64,000 nucleotides of DNA from Bacteroidota bacterium (lineage in GTDB: Bacteria > Bacteroidota > Bacteroidia > Sphingobacteriales > Sphingobacteriaceae), in contig JAHJVW010000027.1 in NCBI GenBank assembly GCA_018828585.1, positions 42,838 to 106,837 of the forward strand, read 5' to 3'. Below are positions 61,254 to 64,000 of this stretch, piece after piece. Made by a program: the position numbers and the translations under genes. Each line of letters starts with the position of its first letter. The first letter of the stretch is position 1. The notes beneath the pieces are model-generated. The model was not told the origin of the DNA. It searched no databases and saw only the letters and a list, made by a program, of their open reading frames with translations.

Positions 61254-61695
61254 TTTTATAGTCTTCTATATAAGGTTGATGATTTTTGGCAATAGCAACC
61301 CCAATACTTTCAAGTTCGTCTTTCGATAAAGTTTTTTCCAAATGTGGAAATAGCTTTCTTTCTTCAAACCGAATGTGCTTCTCCAGTTTCTCGGCTATTC
61401 CTATTAAGTTTTCTATGGTAGAATTTACAGAAAGATGCGCTACCAAATCAAAAATCTCCTGATGTTCTTCAATTACCTGCTTTTTTAAAGAATCTTCGTC
61501 TGATAAATAAATTAGCACATCTTCTTCCTCCTGTTTAAAATGAGGTTCTAATGCTTGTTTTCCAAAGTGTTTGATATAATTGGAGATTTCACTTTTAGCA
61601 GTATTATTTTTAATGCCTTGTTTTATTTTCCATCCAAGTAATAATCCATGGTGATGGTCTCTTGATAATTCAATTAAATTGATGTTTCTTTTCAT
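61234..61695 (-). CDS. Hemerythrin domain protein
   Basis: The 153-residue four-helix protein has di-iron ligands in order: RDHHHGLLLGWK (H13-H15), HFKQEEEDVLIYL (about 54-66), EEHQEIFDLVAHL (about 77-89) and HIRFEERKLFPHLE (about 108-121). It likely binds O2 or NO. It overlaps the DUF2249 gene by 20 bp. A terminator-like hairpin lies between it and ric, so it may be transcribed from its own promoter or by read-through. Confidence 0.88.
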   Translation of the reverse strand: MKRNINLIELSRDHHHGLLLGWKIKQGIKNNTAKSEISNYIKHFGKQALEPHFKQEEEDVLIYLSDEDSLKKQVIEEHQEIFDLVAHLSVNSTIENLIGIAEKLEKHIRFEERKLFPHLEKTLSKDELESIGVAIAKNHQPYIEDYKNEFWKY

Positions 61696-61710
61696 GTCGG
61701 AAAGATAAAT

Positions 61711-61741
61711 TTAACCGCGTAGTAATGTGCTACGCGGTTAA
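61711..61741 (-). terminator. Perfect hairpin between ric and the hemerythrin gene
   Basis: TTAACCGCGTAG (61711-61722) and CTACGCGGTTAA (61730-61741) form a 12-bp stem with a seven-base loop, starting 10 bp beyond the ric stop. On the minus strand it is followed by ATTTATC. It probably ends the ric transcript. Confidence 0.75.
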
Positions 61742-61751
61742 TATTCAAAAA

Positions 61752-62693
61752 TTAATCAAAAATAATTTCTTTTTCTAAGACTATAGATTTGGGAAACAAG
61801 ATGTTGTTTTCTAAATGAACGTGGTTAAACAAATCGTTTTCAAACTCTGCTAATTTTTTAAATAATATTCGGTAAGAGTTACAAGCATCCTGTGGCAGTT
61901 GATAATTGTTAGTCAACTTTCTTATGGCTCCCATATCCACACCGGCTTGCTCATGTTCTGTTTCCATCATTTGGGTTGGATTATTCACCTTGCCAAAAGA
62001 TGCTGTTGGCAAATGTTTATCTTCTTTTTTTGCAGTTACTAACTCTTTAATGTATGGGAAAAGGATATTTTCTTCTTTCATCAAATGCAACCCGAAATCC
62101 TGTGCCAATGAGTTGAAAATCCTGGCAACTTCCAATAGTTCTGGATGCTGATCACCATGAACTTTCGCAACTTTGGTAGCAAGTTCTGTCATAAAGGGAA
62201 GGCTTTCTTTCACGTATTTATGATGGATGTTAACAATATAATCTGATAAGAAATCGAGTTCCATTTGGTTAAAATCAAGAGTGGTATTATCCTTTTCATT
62301 AAAGCTTCTTAGTTCCTCTTCCACTTTCTTTAAATCAATTCCCTTTTTATCGCAAACTTCTTTTAAAGTTTTTTTACCCCCACAACAAAAATCAATACCT
62401 AATTTTTTAAAAACCTGTGCTTTTCTAAAATCTTTTGTCACCATCTCGCCAATGGTTTCTTCATTTTGATTTAGTTTTTTCTGGATTTTGACCTGCCATG
62501 TTTCAGGTCCATTCTCCAAATACTCCCAAGTGAATATTTGCCCACGTTCTGCCAATAGTTGATAATATAAAGGTTTAGGATCGTGATCGTTATTTATTAT
62601 AAATGCTTTTTCATCTGCTAATTCATCAAACTTTTTGAAAATTGCTGGGTGCTTGAAACGAGGTTCTATAAGGGTTACATCTAAAATTTCCAT
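61752..62693 (-). CDS. ric: Iron-sulfur cluster repair di-iron protein (Ric/ScdA/YtfE)
   Basis: I use the ATG at 62693 (MEILDVTLIEPRFKHPAIFK); nine codons more are open upstream. The protein has an N-terminal DUF2249 domain (about 3-75), then the ScdA_N segment with FKKLGIDFCCGGKKTLKEVC (about 103-122) and a hemerythrin-like region. Di-iron ligands lie in IVNIHHKYVK, HGDQHPEL, HLMKEENILFPYI, ETEHEQAG and HVHLENNILFPK. It repairs Fe-S clusters damaged by NO. It is the first gene of the NO-handling set. Confidence 0.93.
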   Translation of the reverse strand: MEILDVTLIEPRFKHPAIFKKFDELADEKAFIINNDHDPKPLYYQLLAERGQIFTWEYLENGPETWQVKIQKKLNQNEETIGEMVTKDFRKAQVFKKLGIDFCCGGKKTLKEVCDKKGIDLKKVEEELRSFNEKDNTTLDFNQMELDFLSDYIVNIHHKYVKESLPFMTELATKVAKVHGDQHPELLEVARIFNSLAQDFGLHLMKEENILFPYIKELVTAKKEDKHLPTASFGKVNNPTQMMETEHEQAGVDMGAIRKLTNNYQLPQDACNSYRILFKKLAEFENDLFNHVHLENNILFPKSIVLEKEIIFD

Positions 62694-62770
62694 GTGATTA
62701 GGCTTATTTGTATTTTTCAATACTATTTAGAACAAATCTAAACAAGAAAGCTCCAAAAGAATATGATGGT

Positions 62771-62797
62771 TGTCACCTATTTCACTGACGTTTGACA
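62771..62797. promoter_or_regulatory. Inverted repeat TGTCA-N17-TGACA upstream of ric
   Basis: TGTCA (62771-62775) and TGACA (62793-62797) lie about 80 bp upstream of the ric ATG. The half-sites match those before the nos operon (51159-51182), but the gap differs by 3 bp. A shared regulator is possible; weak evidence. Confidence 0.2.
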
Positions 62798-62810
62798 GAT
62801 TTTGAATGAA

Positions 62811-63362
62811 TCACCCCGAGGCAGAGCCATCGAGGTATCGCCTCACTCAATAAATAGGCTCAATTGATTTTTGCTGAACGGTTTATATTCAGTTTTTTCT
62901 TCCCCCTGATTTTGAATGTACTTTTGAATAACATCCTCCTTTCCGTATTGACCAACCGTATTCACTTAATATCCACTCGTCCAAAAATTACCGCCCCATA
63001 ATTTGTTCTTCACTTCTGGATGCAAGCGGAAAATTTCTTTGGCTGTTATGCTTTTCACTGTCCTTACTATTATTTCAACTGAAATCTTTGGCACACTCTG
63101 GATCAAAAAATGAACGTGATTCTCATCTGCTCCTATCTCTATGAAATGTATTTCGTAACGTTCCGAAATGTTTTCGCAAACCTCAACCAAACTCTTCTCA
63201 ACAAATTCAGAAAGTACATCTCGACGATACTTTATCGGACAAACCAAATGATACAGCAACAGGCTTTTGTTGTGTCGTTTGAAAACATGTTCACTCATGA
63301 AGCAAAAATACCAATCTTAAATCTCAAAATGACTAAACCCCAAGGCAGAGCCTCGAGGAATT
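62811..63362 (-). mobile_element. IS200/IS605-type insertion sequence (degraded)
   Basis: The element holds one Y1-transposase gene on the minus strand with related subterminal hairpin sequences. Near 62818-62836 the text is GAGGCAGAGCCATCGAGG; near 63342-63358 it is AAGGCAGAGCCTCGAGG. Both contain GGC-AGA-GCC (62820-62828 and 63344-63352). This end structure is typical of IS200/IS605 elements, which use hairpins, not long inverted repeats. No tnpB is present. The exact ends are estimated. Confidence 0.75.
62843..63298 (-). pseudogene. IS200/IS605 family TnpA (Y1/HUH) transposase with an internal stop
   Basis: The frame from ATG 63298 has LYHLVCPIKYRRDVLSE and the HUH motif ENHVHFLIQ (H61, H63). 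It is stopped by TAA at 62968-62966 (codon 111) right after FWTSGY. In the same frame it continues VNTVGQYGKEDVIQKYIQNQ to TGA at 62845-62843, about 150 codons in all. The catalytic Tyr (codon 127, QKYIQNQ) and the Gln four residues later lie after the stop, so the short product is inactive. One base change (TAY to TAA) explains it. Confidence 0.88.
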
Positions 63363-63421
63363 CTTTTGATTAAAAACCAAACAGAATAATTTATTTTCTT
63401 TCGTTGTATCATAAAATGAGA

Positions 63422-63808
63422 CTACAAATGCTCAATTACTTTTTGCAATCTGGCTCTTATTTCTTTCGCAATAGTAGCAAGTTCATCATTTTCTATTGCT
63501 TGCATAGAGGCTGCCGGATCAACAGCAGAAACCTCCACCTGACCTGCCTCTTTTTCCTGTACAATCACATTACATGGCAACATGGTTCCTATTTTATCCT
63601 CTGACATAAGTGCTTTGTAGGCAAAAGGCGGGTTACAGGCTCCCAGAATTGTATAATTGTAAAAGTCCACATCAAGCTTTTTCTTTAATGTGGCTTTTAT
63701 GTCAATTTCTGTCAATATGCCAAAGCCCTCAGCTTTGAGTGCTTCTGTAACTTTTTGAATTGCATTGTCGAAACTATCGGCAATTGTTTTACTGAAATAA
63801 TATTCCAT
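63422..63808 (-). CDS. DUF302 family protein
   Basis: The 128-residue protein is one DUF302 domain: FDNAIQKVTEALKAEGFGIL (about 13-32), then EIDIKATLKKKLDVDFYNY, ILGACNPPFAYKAL (about 54-67) and LPCNVIVQE (about 77-85). Its single Cys in GACNPP and the one in LPCNV are the conserved positions. DUF302 proteins often occur with sulfur, metal or redox genes but their activity is not known. It starts just after the decayed SHOCT-type gene, so it may have been in an operon with it. Confidence 0.85.
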   Translation of the reverse strand: MEYYFSKTIADSFDNAIQKVTEALKAEGFGILTEIDIKATLKKKLDVDFYNYTILGACNPPFAYKALMSEDKIGTMLPCNVIVQEKEAGQVEVSAVDPAASMQAIENDELATIAKEIRARLQKVIEHL

Positions 63809-63812
63809 GGTT

Positions 63813-63999
63813 TTAATTTTTAGTGTTCAACGTTCGTTTTTGTTTTTCCTGTATTTCTTTGGGTATTTCGCCCTTGGTGAACCATTGGTTTAGAATATTG
63901 ATAGAATCTTAGCTCGTCACTAAATTTTATCTATTTTTTCTTAACGTACTGAACGATGAACAATACAAGCACAATCGGTATCAGTATCCACCAAATCAT
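63813..63999 (-). pseudogene. Decayed small SHOCT-type membrane protein gene (partial at window edge)
   Basis: From ATG 63999-63997 the frame gives one hydrophobic helix, WWILIPIVLVLFIVQYVKKK, ending in TAG at 63933-63931. In the +1 frame about 30 bp later the text DSINILNQWFTKGEIPKEIQ and KRTLNT runs to a TAA at 63815-63813. This matches a SHOCT domain (LNQ-x-(F/Y)-x-K-G-E-I). A membrane helix followed by SHOCT is a common small-protein layout, so the gene seems frameshifted in the linker. All three frames are closed there. The ATG may be internal because the window ends at 64000. Confidence 0.5.
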
Positions 64000-64000
64000 C

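Overview
The window is low-GC DNA from a member of the Bacteroidota. It is most like Sphingobacteriaceae (Pedobacter and relatives), judging by the gld ABC genes, DUF4296 and HYC_CC_PP small proteins, AT-rich spacers, few Shine-Dalgarno sequences and several TTG starts. No rRNA genes, CRISPR array or replication origin were seen.

Layout. 1-653: the start of a C-protein-controlled restriction-modification operon, with an XRE controller, the first 125 codons of a cytosine-5 DNA methyltransferase and a two-box operator. 926-18106: mostly housekeeping genes: gldA/gldF/gldG, dnaN, a two-subunit CoA transferase, mutS2, a YggS-type PLP protein, a GNAT enzyme, aspartate kinase, a methyltransferase, tRNA-His, RNase HI, fructose-1,6-bisphosphatase, a YfcE phosphodiesterase and trmN6. 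18446-25567: an envelope-glycan module (single-domain response regulator, membrane HEAT protein, GT2 synthase, TPR/YaiO outer-membrane protein, DUF4838 hydrolase). It is flanked by a second, truncated copy of the trmN6 5' end. 26062-28626: an AraC/HMA-like regulator, a HAD hydrolase and gene remnants. 28654-36251: a second, paralogous glycan module, with a GAF protein resembling a dead histidine kinase, a response regulator, a HEAT protein, a GT2 synthase, an LtaS-like phosphotransferase and YaiO.

36789-48815 is a copper-resistance island on the minus strand. It holds a CopA ATPase, an AraC/HMA-like regulator, a DUF305 protein, two very large multicopper oxidases with Met-rich linkers and CopB-like C-terminal domains, a haem-binding protein, two DUF3347 proteins and two HYC_CC_PP proteins. 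50585-51150 is a scar with a terminator, a tRNA-like scrap and a decayed gene. 51226-57548 is a clade II nitrous-oxide reductase operon (cytochrome c, nosZ, a NosB-position membrane protein, nosL, nosD, nosF, nosY). 57602-62693, on the opposite strand, is a nitrosative-stress/NO-handling set (Ric/ScdA, hemerythrin, DUF2249, two haem-copper-oxidase-like membrane proteins, a MIP18/PaaD-like factor). The window ends with a dead IS200/IS605 element, a DUF302 gene and a decayed SHOCT-type gene.

The best candidate for an undescribed system is the pair of response regulator-HEAT-GT2-YaiO modules. Each looks like a complete synthase-dependent glycan export line: receiver, cytoplasmic HEAT adaptor, inner-membrane polymerase and outer-membrane TPR barrel, with a module-specific tailoring enzyme. 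The copper island and the copper-dependent nos operon form a second functional theme. All assignments come from reading the sequence; no database search was run.
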